From Streptomyces sp. NRRL WC-3549 (GTDB lineage Bacteria > Actinomycetota > Actinomycetes > Streptomycetales > Streptomycetaceae), in contig NZ_KL585383.1 in NCBI RefSeq assembly GCF_000721935.1, positions 28,547 through 54,297 on the forward strand: a stretch of 25,751 nucleotides of DNA, written 5' to 3'. Below are positions 7,718-16,040 of this stretch, in pieces. Below the pieces are notes generated by a model. The model saw only the letters and a program-made list of their open reading frames with translations, did no database searches and was not told the origin of the DNA. Position numbers and translations under genes: made by a program. Every line of letters begins with the position of its first letter. Position 1 is the stretch's first letter.

Positions 7718-8452
7718 TCAGCCGTGTTCGACGATGTGCCCGTCGCCGAGCTCCAGCACCCGGTCGGCGAACCCGAGCAGCTGGGGGTCGTGGGTGGCGA
7801 CCAGCGCGGTGACGCCCTCGCTGCGCACCACGGCCCGCAGCAGCTCCATGACGGCGAGGCCGGTCTCCGCGTCGAGCTGGCCGGTGGGTTCGTCGGCGAT
7901 CAGCAGCGAAGGGCGGTTGGCGAGGGCGCGGGCGATGGCGACGCGCTGCTGCTGGCCGCCGGAGAGCTCACCGGGCCTCTGCTGGGTGTGGTCGCCGAGG
8001 CCGACCAGCGAGAGGAGCAGCGCGACCCGTTCCTCACGCTCGCGCGGGTCGGCCTTGCGCAGGCGCAGGGGTATGCCGACGTTCTCCGCCGCGGTCAGGA
8101 TGGGGATCAGGCCGAACGACTGGAAGATGAAGCCGATGCGGTCCCGGCGCAGTTCCAGCAGGCCGTCCTCGCCGAGGCCGGTGATGTCGGTGCCGGCGAC
8201 GGTGATCCGGCCGCGGTCGGCGGTGTCGAGGCCGCCGACCAGGTTGAGCAGGGTCGTCTTGCCGGAGCCGGAGCGGCCCTTGAGCGCGACGAGTTCGCCG
8301 CGCGGGATCTCGAAGGACACCCCGCGCAGGGCGTGCACGGCGGCCGCCCCGGTCCCGTAGGAGCGGTGCAGGTCCTCGACCTGGATCATGGGCCCGCCGT
8401 CGGGGCTCTCGACCAGTGCGGTGCCGCTCTGTCCGCCGGTGTGCTGTGTCAT
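7718..8452 (-). CDS. LolD/MacB-type ABC transporter ATP-binding protein, no permease partner
   Basis: 244-aa cytoplasmic ATPase subunit of an ABC transporter. Walker A is GRSGSGKTTLLN, the Q-loop is FIFQSFGLIP, the signature is LSGGQQQRVAIARAL, Walker B is LLIADEPTGQLD, and the switch histidine is in VATHDPQLL. The sequence style (AENVGIPL, ADEPTGQLD) is that of the MacB/LolD/FtsE group, which works with FtsX-fold permeases in export, lipoprotein release or cell-wall signalling. The ATG at 8452 is chosen for its strong GGGGGAG ribosome-binding site 4 nt upstream. No FtsX-type permease lies on either side, only kdpC upstream (behind a hairpin) and kdpD downstream (202-nt gap). Its partner must be elsewhere, or it has an accessory role. 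Confidence 0.9.
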   Translation of the reverse strand: MTQHTGGQSGTALVESPDGGPMIQVEDLHRSYGTGAAAVHALRGVSFEIPRGELVALKGRSGSGKTTLLNLVGGLDTADRGRITVAGTDITGLGEDGLLELRRDRIGFIFQSFGLIPILTAAENVGIPLRLRKADPREREERVALLLSLVGLGDHTQQRPGELSGGQQQRVAIARALANRPSLLIADEPTGQLDAETGLAVMELLRAVVRSEGVTALVATHDPQLLGFADRVLELGDGHIVEHG

Positions 8453-8594
8453 CGCTCTCCCCCGTGCGTGCGCTGCCGTACGCACCGCTGTGTCGCCGCC
8501 GTGCGCACCCGCTCCGCGCGCGTACCGCTTCCCGGCCGCGGCCAGTATGTGCGGGAGGGGTGCGGCGGGGCAATGGCCCCCGGGGCGGAGAGCG

Positions 8595-8625
8595 GGGTGT
8601 ACGGGCCCGGCCGGCCCGTACACCC
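8595..8625 (-). terminator. Terminator of the kdp operon
   Basis: 13-bp perfect stem (8595-8607 with 8613-8625) and 5-nt loop, starting 9 nt beyond the kdpC stop codon (8634-8636) in the direction of transcription. It separates kdpFABC from the ABC ATPase gene, which starts 143 nt further on, so that gene probably has its own promoter. Confidence 0.8.
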
Positions 8626-8633
8626 GTGCGGGG

Positions 8634-9311
8634 TCAGGGTGCGGCGGCCCCCTCCACGAGCTCCCTCAGCGCGGTGTTGAGCGCGAGCACGTCGACCCGG
8701 GGCTCCCCCACGAAGCCGAGGGTGCGGCCCTCGGTGTGGTCCTGGACCAGCTTCTCGACCCGCGCCACCGGCAGGTCGTTGCGCGCGGCGACACGGCGGG
8801 CCTGGAGCTGGGCGTAGGCCGGCGAGATGTGCGGGTCGAGGCCGGACGCGGAGGAGGTCACGGCGTCGGCCGGCACGTCGGCCGGGTCGACCGGGTGGCC
8901 GGGGACGGAGTTGTCCCGTACGACGGCGGCCTTCGCCTCGGTGACCCGGCGGATCAGCTCCGCGTTGTCCCCGGACCGGTTGGTCGCGCCGGAGAGGATC
9001 AGCTCGTACCGGGTGTTGACGCTGTTGGTGCCCAGGCCGTTCGAGGGACGCGGCTGGAACCACGTGAGGTCGGGCTCCGGGGTCTCCTGTCCGTCCTTCG
9101 CCGGCAGGTCGTAACGCTGGCCTATGAGGCGCGAGCCGACGACCTCGCCGTCGACGGTGACTTCGGAACCGTTGGCCTTGCCGGGGAAGAGCGCCTGGGC
9201 GGCGCCGGTGACGGCGAGCGGGTAGAGCACCCCGCACAGGACGGTCAGGACGAGCAGGGCGCGGAGTCCCGCTCCGAGCAGCCGGGCGGTGGTGCCCGCG
9301 GACGTGTTCAT
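8634..9311 (-). CDS. kdpC: KdpC, K+-transporting ATPase subunit C
   Basis: 225-aa accessory subunit of the KdpFABC pump, anchored by one N-terminal transmembrane helix (about 10-35, LGAGLRALLVLTVLCGVLYPLAV read in part) with the rest outside. Conserved family blocks visible are ALFPGKANGS, SRLIGQRYD, FQPRPSN, ASGLDPHISPAYAQLQ, RVAARNDLP and LGFVGEPRVDVLALN. KdpC stabilises nucleotide binding and the KdpA-KdpB contact. ATG 9311 is preferred; an in-frame GTG at 9323 (VKKTMNTS) is an alternative but leaves GGAG only 1 nt away. It starts 20 nt after the kdpB stop and is the last gene of the operon. Confidence 0.95.
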   Translation of the reverse strand: MNTSAGTTARLLGAGLRALLVLTVLCGVLYPLAVTGAAQALFPGKANGSEVTVDGEVVGSRLIGQRYDLPAKDGQETPEPDLTWFQPRPSNGLGTNSVNTRYELILSGATNRSGDNAELIRRVTEAKAAVVRDNSVPGHPVDPADVPADAVTSSASGLDPHISPAYAQLQARRVAARNDLPVARVEKLVQDHTEGRTLGFVGEPRVDVLALNTALRELVEGAAAP

Positions 9312-9331
9312 GGTCTTCTTCACGCTCCGGT

Positions 9332-11434
9332 TCAGCGCAGTCCTGGGACGAGGGAGAGACCCAGGTCGATGAGTTTGATGCCGGCGAACGGGGCGACGAG
9401 TCCGCCGAGCCCGTAGACGGCGAGGTTGCGCCGCAGCATCCGGTCGGCCCCGGCCGGCCGGTAGCGGACGCCCTTCAGCGCGAGCGGTACCAGCGCGACG
9501 ATGATGAGGGCGTTGAAGATCACCGCCGAGAGGATCGCGGTACGCGGCGAGGACAGGTCCATGATGTTGAGCTTGTCCAGGCCCGGGTACACGGCGGCGA
9601 ACATCGCGGGGATGATCGCGAAGTACTTCGCGACGTCGTTGGCGATGGAGAACGTGGTCAGGGCGCCCCGGGTGATCAGCAGCTGTTTGCCGATGGCGAC
9701 GATCTCGATGAGCTTGGTGGGGTCGGAGTCCAGGTCCACCATGTTCCCGGCCTCCTTGGCGGCCGAGGTGCCGGTGTTCATGGCGACGCCGACGTCCGCC
9801 TGGGCGAGGGCGGGGGCGTCGTTGGTGCCGTCCCCGGTCATCGCGACGAGTCTGCCGCCGGCCTGCTCCCGTTTGATGAGGGCCATCTTGTCCTCGGGCG
9901 TGGCCTCGGCGAGGAAGTCGTCGATCCCCGCCTCCTCGGCGATCGCCTTCGCGGTCAGCGGGTTGTCCCCGGTGATCATGACGGTGCGGATGCCCATGCG
10001 CCGCAGCTCGGCGAACCGTTCCCGCATCCCGGGTTTGACGACGTCCTTGAGGTGGACCGCACCGAGCACCCGGGTGCCCCGGGTGTCCTGGACGGCCACC
10101 AGCAGGGGCGTGCCGCCCGCCTTCGCGATCAGGCCCGTGAGCACCTCGGCGTCCGCCGGCACGGAGCCGCCCTGCCCGGTGACCCAGGCCAGGACGGAAC
10201 CGGCCGCCCCCTTGCGTACCCGGCGGCCGGCGACGTCTACCCCGGACATCCGGGTCCGGGCGGTGAACGCCACCCACTCGGCGCCGGACAGCTCCCCTTC
10301 GTCGCATGTGCGCGGGCCGTGGCCCTCATCGGCCAGCGCCACGATCGAACGGCCCTCGGGCGTCTCGTCGGCCAGGGACGAGAGCCGGGCGGCGGCGGCG
10401 AGCTCGGCCTCCGTGACGCCCTTGACGGGCAGGAACTCGGCTGCCTGCCGGTTGCCCAGGGTGATGGTGCCCGTCTTATCGAGCAGCAGCGTGGAGACGT
10501 CGCCCGCCGCCTCCACGGCCCGGCCCGACATGGCGAGCACGTTGCGCTGCACGAGCCGGTCCATGCCGGCGATCCCGATCGCGGAGAGAAGGGCGCCGAT
10601 GGTCGTCGGGATGAGGCAGACCAGCAGGGCCGCCAGCACGGTCACCGACTGCTCCTGGCCCGCGTACACCGCGAACGGCTGGAGGGACACGACCGCGAGC
10701 AGGAAGACGACGGTGAGCGACGCGAGGAGGATGCCGAGCGCGGTCTCGTTGGGCGTCTTCTGCCGGGCGGCCCCCTCGACCAGGCCGATCATCCGGTCGA
10801 TGAACGTCTCGCCCGGCCTGGTGGTGATCTTGACGACGATCCGGTCGGAGAGCACCTTCGTACCGCCGGTGACGGCGCTCCGGTCGCCGCCCGACTCCCG
10901 GATCACCGGGGCGGACTCCCCGGTGATCGCCGATTCGTCGACGCTCGCCACCCCCTCGACGACGTCGCCGTCGCCCGGGACGAGGTCGCCGGCCTCGCAG
11001 ACCACCAGGTCGCCGACGCGCAGTTCGCTGCCGGGCACGCGTTCCTCGTTCGGGCCGACGACGCGGCGTGCGACGGCACCGGTCCGCGCCCTGCGCAGGC
11101 TGTCCGCCTGGGCCTTGCCGCGGCCCTCGGCCACGGCCTCGGCGAGGTTGGCGAAGACGGTGGTCAGCCAGAGCCAGCCGGTGATCGCCCAGCCGAACCA
11201 GTCCGTCGGGTCGAGGGCGGCCAGCACCGTGGTGAGCGCGGACCCGATGAGCACCACGAACATCACCGGGGACCTGACCATGGCCCTGGGGTCGAGTTTG
11301 CGCAGCGCGTCGGGGAGGGACCTGACCAGTTGCGCGGGGTCGAACAGGCCCCCGGCGGGCCGGCCGCCGCCCGGCCGGCCCCGGCCGGCGGTCGTCCCCT
11401 GGTGCGGTCGGGGTGCGTCGGTGGCGACGGGCAT
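9332..11434 (-). CDS. kdpB: KdpB, K+-transporting P-type ATPase catalytic subunit
   Basis: 700-aa P-type ATPase that hydrolyses ATP to drive K+ uptake through KdpA. The actuator loop is [10 protein letters not shown]. The phosphorylation motif DKTGT has its Asp at 319 from the chosen start. The hinge sequence is [13 protein letters not shown] and the P-domain motif is [20 protein letters not shown]. Membrane helices flank these domains, with [15 protein letters not shown] in the ion pathway. The ATG at 11434 is supported by a perfect AGGAGG (11440-11445) at 5-nt spacing. An ATG at 11482 in the same frame overlaps the kdpA stop as ATGA and would add 16 residues containing a PSKPSKPSK repeat. 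Length and motifs are complete. Confidence 0.96.
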   Translation of the reverse strand: MPVATDAPRPHQGTTAGRGRPGGGRPAGGLFDPAQLVRSLPDALRKLDPRAMVRSPVMFVVLIGSALTTVLAALDPTDWFGWAITGWLWLTTVFANLAEAVAEGRGKAQADSLRRARTGAVARRVVGPNEERVPGSELRVGDLVVCEAGDLVPGDGDVVEGVASVDESAITGESAPVIRESGGDRSAVTGGTKVLSDRIVVKITTRPGETFIDRMIGLVEGAARQKTPNETALGILLASLTVVFLLAVVSLQPFAVYAGQEQSVTVLAALLVCLIPTTIGALLSAIGIAGMDRLVQRNVLAMSGRAVEAAGDVSTLLLDKTGTITLGNRQAAEFLPVKGVTEAELAAAARLSSLADETPEGRSIVALADEGHGPRTCDEGELSGAEWVAFTARTRMSGVDVAGRRVRKGAAGSVLAWVTGQGGSVPADAEVLTGLIAKAGGTPLLVAVQDTRGTRVLGAVHLKDVVKPGMRERFAELRRMGIRTVMITGDNPLTAKAIAEEAGIDDFLAEATPEDKMALIKREQAGGRLVAMTGDGTNDAPALAQADVGVAMNTGTSAAKEAGNMVDLDSDPTKLIEIVAIGKQLLITRGALTTFSIANDVAKYFAIIPAMFAAVYPGLDKLNIMDLSSPRTAILSAVIFNALIIVALVPLALKGVRYRPAGADRMLRRNLAVYGLGGLVAPFAGIKLIDLGLSLVPGLR

Positions 11435-11478
11435 GGGGTCCTCCTGCTTCGAGGGCTTCGAAGGCTTCGACGGGGCGG

Positions 11479-13143
11479 TCATGACGCCAGCCCTTCCGCC
11501 AGCGGCCCGAGCGCGAGTGCGGGGAAGTAGGTCAGGCCGGTGACGACCAGGACGGTGGCGAGCAGCAGCCCGCTGAAGAGCGGTCGGTGCGTCCCGAGGG
11601 TCCCGGTGGTCGCGGGTACGGGGCTCTGCCGGGCGAGCGATCCGGCCAGCGCGAGGACGAACACCATCGGCAGGAGGCGGCCCAGCAGCATCGCGATGCC
11701 GATGGTGGTGTTGAACCACTGGGTGTCCGCGTTCAGGCCGGCGAAGGCGGAGCCGTTGTTGTTGGCGCCGGATGTGTAGGCGTAGAGGATCTCGGAGAAG
11801 CCGTGCGCCCCGGTGTTCGTCATGGAGTCGGGCGGGGTGGGCAGGGCCATCGCCGCGGCGGTGAAGCAGAGCACCAGGGCGGGGGTGATCAGGATGTAGC
11901 AGGCCGCGAACTTGATCTCGCGGATGCCGATCTTCTTCCCGAGGTACTCGGGCGTACGGCCCACCATCAGCCCCGCGACGAACACGGCGACGACCGCCGT
12001 GATCAGCATGCCGTAGAGACCGGAGCCGACGCCGCCGGGCGCGATCTCCCCGAGCTGCATGCCCAGCATGGTGATGCCGCCGCCGAGACCCGTGTACGAG
12101 GAGTGGAAGGAGTTGACCGCGCCGGTCGACGTCAGTGTGGTGGCGACCGCGAAGATCGACGATCCGGCGATGCCGAACCGGGTCTCCTTGCCCTCCATCG
12201 CCCCGCCCGCGATCTCGAACGCCGGCCCGTGGTGGCTGAACTCGGTCCACATCATCAGGGCGGTGAAGCCCAGCCAGACGGTGGCCATCGTCGCCAGGAC
12301 CGCGTACCCCTGCTTCAGGGAGCCCACCATCCGTCCGAACGTCCTGGTCATCGCGGAGGGGATGAGGAGGATCAGGAAGACCTCGAAGAGGTTGGACAGC
12401 CCGCTGGGGTTCTCGAAGGGGTGGGAGGAGTTGGCGTTGAAGTAGCCGCCGCCGTTCGTGCCCAGCTCCTTGATGACCTCCTGGGAGGCGACCGCGCCTC
12501 CGTTCCACTGCCGGCCGCCACCGCCGAACTGTCCGACCTCGTGGATGCCGGAGAAGTTCTGGATGACGCCGGTGGCGACCAGGACGAGCGCGCCGACGAC
12601 GGAGACCGGAAGCAGGATCCGCACGGTGCCGCGCACCAGATCGCACCAGAAGTTGCCGAGCTCGCCCGTGCGGGCCCTGGAGAAGCCCCGTACGAGGGCC
12701 ACCGCGACGGCCATGCCGACCGCGGCCGAGACGAAGTTCTGCACCGCGAGGCCGCCGGTCTGCACGACGTGGCCCATGGCCTGCTCGCCGTAGTACGACT
12801 GCCAGTTGGTGTTGGCGACGAAGGAGGCCGCCGTGTTGAACGCCTGGTCGGGGTCGATCCCGACGAAGCCGAGCGACCCGGGCAGCACGCCCTGGATCCG
12901 CTGCAGGAGGTACAGGAAGAGCACGCCCACCGCGGAGAACGCGAGGACGGCGCGCAGATAGGCGGGCCACCGCATCTCGGTGGCGGGATCGGCGCCGACG
13001 GCCCGGTAGATCCACCGCTCGACCCGCAGGTGCTTCGTCGAGGAGTAGACCCGGGCCATGTGGTCACCGAGCGGACGGTAGGCCAGTGCCAGCGCCGCGA
13101 CGAGCGCGAGCAGCTGGAGTGCACCGGCGAGGACGGGGCTCAT
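11479..13143 (-). CDS. kdpA: KdpA, K+-transporting ATPase channel-like subunit
   Basis: 554-aa polytopic membrane protein of the SKT superfamily that selects and binds K+ in the KdpFABC complex. The four degenerate selectivity-filter loops are visible: [57 protein letters not shown] and [11 protein letters not shown] (each given in part where long). About ten hydrophobic helices are spread along the protein. The ATG start at 13143 lies 7 nt after the kdpF stop codon and has only a weak ribosome-binding site, so translation probably depends on coupling to kdpF. The TGA at 11479-11481 overlaps the upstream-most possible kdpB ATG. Confidence 0.97.
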   Translation of the reverse strand: MSPVLAGALQLLALVAALALAYRPLGDHMARVYSSTKHLRVERWIYRAVGADPATEMRWPAYLRAVLAFSAVGVLFLYLLQRIQGVLPGSLGFVGIDPDQAFNTAASFVANTNWQSYYGEQAMGHVVQTGGLAVQNFVSAAVGMAVAVALVRGFSRARTGELGNFWCDLVRGTVRILLPVSVVGALVLVATGVIQNFSGIHEVGQFGGGGRQWNGGAVASQEVIKELGTNGGGYFNANSSHPFENPSGLSNLFEVFLILLIPSAMTRTFGRMVGSLKQGYAVLATMATVWLGFTALMMWTEFSHHGPAFEIAGGAMEGKETRFGIAGSSIFAVATTLTSTGAVNSFHSSYTGLGGGITMLGMQLGEIAPGGVGSGLYGMLITAVVAVFVAGLMVGRTPEYLGKKIGIREIKFAACYILITPALVLCFTAAAMALPTPPDSMTNTGAHGFSEILYAYTSGANNNGSAFAGLNADTQWFNTTIGIAMLLGRLLPMVFVLALAGSLARQSPVPATTGTLGTHRPLFSGLLLATVLVVTGLTYFPALALGPLAEGLAS

Positions 13144-13150
13144 GGGGTGC

Positions 13151-13240
13151 TCAGAACCTCTCCGGGAAGAGGAGGGCGAGGACCAGGTGGCCCAGCAGGG
13201 CGACGGCCACGACGAGGCCGGTGATGTTCTCGGCGGTCAC
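13151..13240 (-). CDS. kdpF: KdpF, 29-aa membrane subunit
   Basis: Tiny single-helix membrane subunit that stabilises the Kdp complex. It has 29 residues: [20 protein letters not shown] followed by LALLFPERF. The ending [11 protein letters not shown] is the hallmark of KdpF. The GTG start at 13240 overlaps the TGA of the preceding 27-codon ORF in the sequence GTGA (13237-13240), a classic coupling junction. Its own TGA (13151-13153) lies 7 nt before kdpA. Confidence 0.93.
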   Translation of the reverse strand: MTAENITGLVVAVALLGHLVLALLFPERF

Positions 13241-13320
13241 AGCTTGGCCACCCCCTGGGCGACGAGGGCCACCAGCGCGAACACCGCGATCGTGGTGATG
13301 ACGAAGGCCACGTCGGCCAT
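13237..13320 (-). CDS. 27-aa predicted membrane peptide, first ORF of the kdp operon
   Basis: Short ORF of 27 residues: MADVAFVITTIAVFALVALV then AQGVAKL. It is one hydrophobic helix with a Lys near the C-terminus, so it is topologically like KdpF. The ATG at 13320 has an AGGAG ribosome-binding site about 7-8 nt upstream. The stop overlaps the kdpF GTG by 4 nt, so kdpF translation should depend on this ORF. I recognise no named family. It could be a further small subunit of the pump, a duplicated KdpF-like helix, or mainly a translational leader. It is easily missed by gene finders because of its length. Confidence 0.75.
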   Translation of the reverse strand: MADVAFVITTIAVFALVALVAQGVAKL

Positions 13321-13390
13321 CGTGTGCTCCTGAGTGAGGTCGGATCGGGACCTCATGAGCAAACCCCCGCCGCCAGGCCCGCTCAGCCCG

Positions 13391-13441
13391 CCTTGACGGC
13401 TTCCGTACGCCCCGGGGCCACCCCTTGACGCCGCCCGTACG
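13391..13441. promoter_or_regulatory. Pair of 19-nt direct repeats upstream of the kdp operon, candidate operator
   Basis: CCTTGACGGCTTCCGTACG (13391-13409) and CCTTGACGCCGCCCGTACG (13423-13441) match at 16 of 19 positions. They start exactly 32 nt apart, close to three helical turns. They lie 71-121 nt upstream of the first kdp ORF, in the 245-nt gap before the DUF3710 terminator. Tandem sites in phase are what an OmpR-type dimer such as KdpE would use. The second repeat also forms a plus-strand promoter-like pair (TTGACG, 18 nt, TACACG at 13449-13454) pointing away from kdp. Repeats are seen; the KdpE role is inferred. Confidence 0.4.
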
Positions 13442-13565
13442 CACTCCGTACACGCTTCTGACGTGCCCCGCCTCCGGGACGCCGGACGGGCCGTGCGGGG
13501 CGGTGCTGCACCGCGGCGGCCCCGCCCGCCCCGCCCACGGGCCGGGCACCTCGTCCGCTCACGCA

Positions 13566-13614
13566 GAAGGCCGGTGGGCCGCGCCCCTCGCGGGGTCGCG
13601 GCCCACCGGCCTTC
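13566..13614 (-). terminator. Terminator after the DUF3710 gene
   Basis: 18-bp perfect stem (13566-13583 with 13597-13614), further closed by an inner CCCC/GGGG pair within the loop. It begins 12 nt past the DUF3710 stop codon (13626-13628). It isolates the dut cluster from the kdp promoter region. Confidence 0.85.
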
Positions 13615-13625
13615 GTACGGACGGC

Positions 13626-14399
13626 TCAGCGCACCTCGGTGATCTCCGGACCGCGCTGGAGCTGGCCCATGCCGCCGGAGAACTTGGAGCCGGCCTGGTC
13701 CTCCTGCTGCACGCCCTCGGGCACCATCTGGGCGTCGTTGGGGAGCTTGAGGACGATCGGGTCGCGCGGGGCCATCGGGCCTTCGCCACGGACGACCACG
13801 GTGTCCCGGAAGACCGTTTCCAGCAGCCCCGCCGCGGCGGGCTGCACCGCGCCCTGGCCGGAGATCACACCGCGCAGGAACCAGCGCGGCCCGTCGACGC
13901 CGACGAAGCGCACCAGCTGGACGCCGTTCGTGCCGTCCGGCAGCTGTACGGGGACCTGGGCGCGCAGTTCCCAGCCGAGCGGGCCCTCGACCTCGTCGAT
14001 GATCCCGCCCTGCTGGGTGATGCCCGAGGCGATCTCCTCGCGCACCTCGCCCCAGATGCCCTCCTTCTTGGGGGCGGCGAAGGCCTGGAGCTGGATCGCG
14101 CTGTCCCGCAGCACGACGGTGGCCGCGACGATCGCATCGCCGGCGACCTCGACCCGCAGCTCCATGCCTTCGACGCCGGGCACGAAGATGCCGCCCAGGT
14201 CCACACGGCCCTCGCCGGGCTCGGTCACCTCGGAGAGGTCCCACGGCCCGTCCGGCCGGGGGGCCGGCGGAAGGTTCGTCCGGCGGCGGCCTTCACCGGC
14301 CGCGTCGGAGTCGTCGAGCTCGTCGACGACCTGCTCGGCCTCGCGCGTCTCGTCCGCCGACTCCTTGGCGGAACCACTGTTCTTGCGACGTCCGAACAC
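13626..14399 (-). CDS. DUF3710 family protein
   Basis: 257-aa soluble protein of an actinobacterial family without known function. The N-terminal 50 residues are highly charged (VFGRRKNSGSAKESADETR onward) and likely disordered. The core contains GPWDLSEVTEPGEGRVDLGG, VVLRDSAIQLQAFAAPKKEG, IWGEVREEIASGI, PLGWELRAQVP, VRFVGVDGPRWFLRGVISG and VVRGEGPMAPRDPIVLKLP, which is the conserved DUF3710 pattern. The GTG start at 14399 follows GGAAGGA. The stop of dut is at 14401-14403, so the gap is only 1 nt and the two genes form an operon, as in mycobacteria (Rv2696c-dut, from memory). A strong hairpin terminator follows. Confidence 0.9.
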   Translation of the reverse strand: MFGRRKNSGSAKESADETREAEQVVDELDDSDAAGEGRRRTNLPPAPRPDGPWDLSEVTEPGEGRVDLGGIFVPGVEGMELRVEVAGDAIVAATVVLRDSAIQLQAFAAPKKEGIWGEVREEIASGITQQGGIIDEVEGPLGWELRAQVPVQLPDGTNGVQLVRFVGVDGPRWFLRGVISGQGAVQPAAAGLLETVFRDTVVVRGEGPMAPRDPIVLKLPNDAQMVPEGVQQEDQAGSKFSGGMGQLQRGPEITEVR

Positions 14400-14400
14400 G

Positions 14401-14931
14401 TCACTGTCCTTCCCGGTCGGATACGACCGAAGCGTAGCTGTTCCCACCCTGGGTGTTGTCGCCCCTGACGCCGTCCACGGCGGCATGACCGCCGGTGGAC
14501 CCGAAGCCTCCCTCGGCCCTCGCCGAACCGGGGAGTTCCGCCACCTCGTGGAAGCGGACCTTCTCGACCTGCTGGACGACCAGTTGGGCAATCCGGTCGA
14601 ACCGCTCGAACCGCACGCTCTCGCGGGGATCGAGGTTGACCAGGATCACCTTGATCTCCCCACGGTACCCGGCGTCAACCGTCCCCGGGGCATTCGCCAA
14701 GGCCACTCCGCAACGGGCCGCGAGGCCCGAGCGGGGGTGGACGAAGGCCGCGTAGCCGTCGGGGAGGGCGATCGAGACCCCGGTGGGGAGCACCGTCCGC
14801 TCGCCCGGGGCGAGCTCGGCGGCCTCGGTGGTCACCAGGTCGGCCCCGGCGTCGCCCGGGTGCCCGTAGGCGGGGAGCGGCACGTCCGGGTCGACCCGGC
14901 GGATGAGTACGTCGACGGCCGGGCGCGTCAC
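14401..14931 (-). CDS. dut: Deoxyuridine 5'-triphosphate nucleotidohydrolase (dUTPase)
   Basis: 176-aa trimeric dUTPase that hydrolyses dUTP to dUMP and pyrophosphate, keeping uracil out of DNA and feeding dTMP synthesis. All five family motifs can be found: 1 PGDAGADLVT, 2 PRSGLA, 3 NAPGTVDAGYRGEIKV (catalytic Asp, substrate Tyr), 4 RIAQLVVQ, and 5 EGGFGSTGGH, the C-terminal glycine-rich lid. A roughly 20-residue tail follows motif 5, longer than in many bacterial dUTPases. The GTG at 14931 overlaps the stop codon of the upstream thioesterase gene (GTGA, 14928-14931), so the genes are coupled. The DUF3710 gene follows after 1 nt. Confidence 0.96.
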   Translation of the reverse strand: MTRPAVDVLIRRVDPDVPLPAYGHPGDAGADLVTTEAAELAPGERTVLPTGVSIALPDGYAAFVHPRSGLAARCGVALANAPGTVDAGYRGEIKVILVNLDPRESVRFERFDRIAQLVVQQVEKVRFHEVAELPGSARAEGGFGSTGGHAAVDGVRGDNTQGGNSYASVVSDREGQ

Positions 14932-15512
14932 GGGTTCACCTCGAAGGCACGGGCACGCCGGACGGTGTCCGGGTCGGACATGGCCGCGTCGATCTCCTCG
15001 GGCCGGCCGTTCTCGATGAAGTGGTCCATCTCGACCTTGATGAACAGGGCCTGGGCGCGGACCGCGACGGGGCCGTCGGGGCCGCCGGTCCGGCCGGTCG
15101 CACGGCAGTAGATCTTGCGCTTGTGGACGGCCGTGACCTCGGCGTCCAGGAAGAGCACCGTGTCCACCGGCACCGGCCGGAGGTAGTCCGTCTCCAGCCG
15201 CCCGGTCACCGCGATGACGCGCAGCAGCCAGCTCAGGGCACCGAGCGTCTCGTCCAGTGCCGTGGCCAGTACACCGCCGTGTGCGAGGCCGGGAGCGCCC
15301 TGGTGGGCGGGGGTCACGGTGAACTCCGCGGTGACGCTCACCCCCTCGCCCGCGCGGGCCTCCAGGTGCAGGCCGTGCGGCTGCGCACTCCCGCAACCGA
15401 AACAGTGTTCGTAGTGCGAACCGAGGGGCTCGCCGGGCTGCGGAGCGCCGGGGTGCCGGACCGGTTTCACCGCGTCCGCGGGGGGTGTCAGGCCTTCAGA
15501 TGTTCCACTCAC
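14928..15512 (-). CDS. PaaI-like hotdog-fold thioesterase
   Basis: 194-aa protein of the hotdog superfamily; probably hydrolyses an acyl-CoA or acyl-ACP thioester, substrate unknown. The core shows YEHCFGCGSAQPHGLHLEAR with its Cys pair, the active-site stretch GLAHGGVLATALDETLGAL (His-Gly-Gly and Asp/Glu), and LETDYLRPVPVDTVLFLDAE. The last 45 residues extend beyond the hotdog core. The GTG at 15512 (VSGTSEGLTPP) is chosen; the longer frame upstream is low complexity. A TAAGGT hexamer lies 8 nt upstream and could serve as -10 box or weak ribosome-binding site. It heads the thioesterase-dut-DUF3710 operon and is divergent from the DUF3093 gene. Confidence 0.88.
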   Translation of the reverse strand: MSGTSEGLTPPADAVKPVRHPGAPQPGEPLGSHYEHCFGCGSAQPHGLHLEARAGEGVSVTAEFTVTPAHQGAPGLAHGGVLATALDETLGALSWLLRVIAVTGRLETDYLRPVPVDTVLFLDAEVTAVHKRKIYCRATGRTGGPDGPVAVRAQALFIKVEMDHFIENGRPEEIDAAMSDPDTVRRARAFEVNP

Positions 15513-15570
15513 AGGCGCAGACCTTACCCGCGCGGCCGTGTACGGGTGGCTCCGTGCCAAGCTTGGATCC

Positions 15571-16026
15571 ATGCAGCCTTCCGCATCGCCTTTCGACGAA
15601 CGCCTCACCGCCCCCCGCTCGTGGTGGCTCATCGCCTTCCTGATCGGCGTCGCCTGCGCGCTGATGTTCCTGCCGCTGGGAACCCTGCCGATGCTGGGCG
15701 GGCTGGCCGGCGGGGCGGTGCTGTCCGCCATGGCCGTGAGCAGCTACGGCTCGGTGCGCATCCGGGTCGTGGCGGACACCCTCGTCGCGGGAGACGCCCG
15801 GATCCCGCTCTCGGCGCTCGGCGACGCCGAGGTGCTGGAGCCGGAGGAGGCCCGCGCCTGGCGTACGTACAAGGCGGACACCCGCGCGTTCATGCTGCTG
15901 CGGAGCTACGTGCCGACGGCGGTGCGGGTGAAGGTCACGGACCCGGCCGATCCGACGCCGTACCTCTATCTGTCGACCCGGGAGCCACAGGCCCTGGTGG
16001 CGGCGCTCGCGGCCGTACCCGCCTGA
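15571..16026 (+). CDS. DUF3093 family membrane protein
   Basis: 151-aa protein with two closely spaced transmembrane helices near the N-terminus (WWLIAFLIGVACALMFLPLG and LPMLGGLAGGAVLSAMAVSS), followed by a cytoplasmic PH-like beta-rich domain (VRIRVVADTLVAGDARIPLS through YLSTREPQALVAALAA). This is the DUF3093 architecture; function unknown. The ATG at 15571 (MQPSASPFDERL) is preferred over the in-frame 15538 start because the family begins with an SPFDERLTAPRSWW-like stretch. It stands alone on the plus strand between dut and DUF4193, an order shared with mycobacteria (Rv2698, from memory). It converges on the EcsC-like gene with only 14 nt between stops. Confidence 0.85.
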   Translation: MQPSASPFDERLTAPRSWWLIAFLIGVACALMFLPLGTLPMLGGLAGGAVLSAMAVSSYGSVRIRVVADTLVAGDARIPLSALGDAEVLEPEEARAWRTYKADTRAFMLLRSYVPTAVRVKVTDPADPTPYLYLSTREPQALVAALAAVPA

Positions 16027-16040
16027 CCCGGCCCGGCCCC

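Noticed and set aside
5512..7812. Very long open frame on the plus strand (about 766 codons) opposite kdpD
   Set aside because: It mirrors the third-position GC bias of kdpD, its protein is Gly/Val/Asp/Gln-rich without family features, and it ends inside the ABC gene. Shadow frame.
13142..13333. Plus-strand open frames across the kdpF region
   Set aside because: They lie opposite the clear KdpF and 27-residue ORF and have no ribosome-binding site or recognisable product.
13425..13454. Plus-strand promoter TTGACG-18-TACACG
   Set aside because: It would drive transcription only into the end of the leftward DUF3710 gene, and its -35 is part of a direct repeat better explained as a regulator site. 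Kept only as an alternative note.
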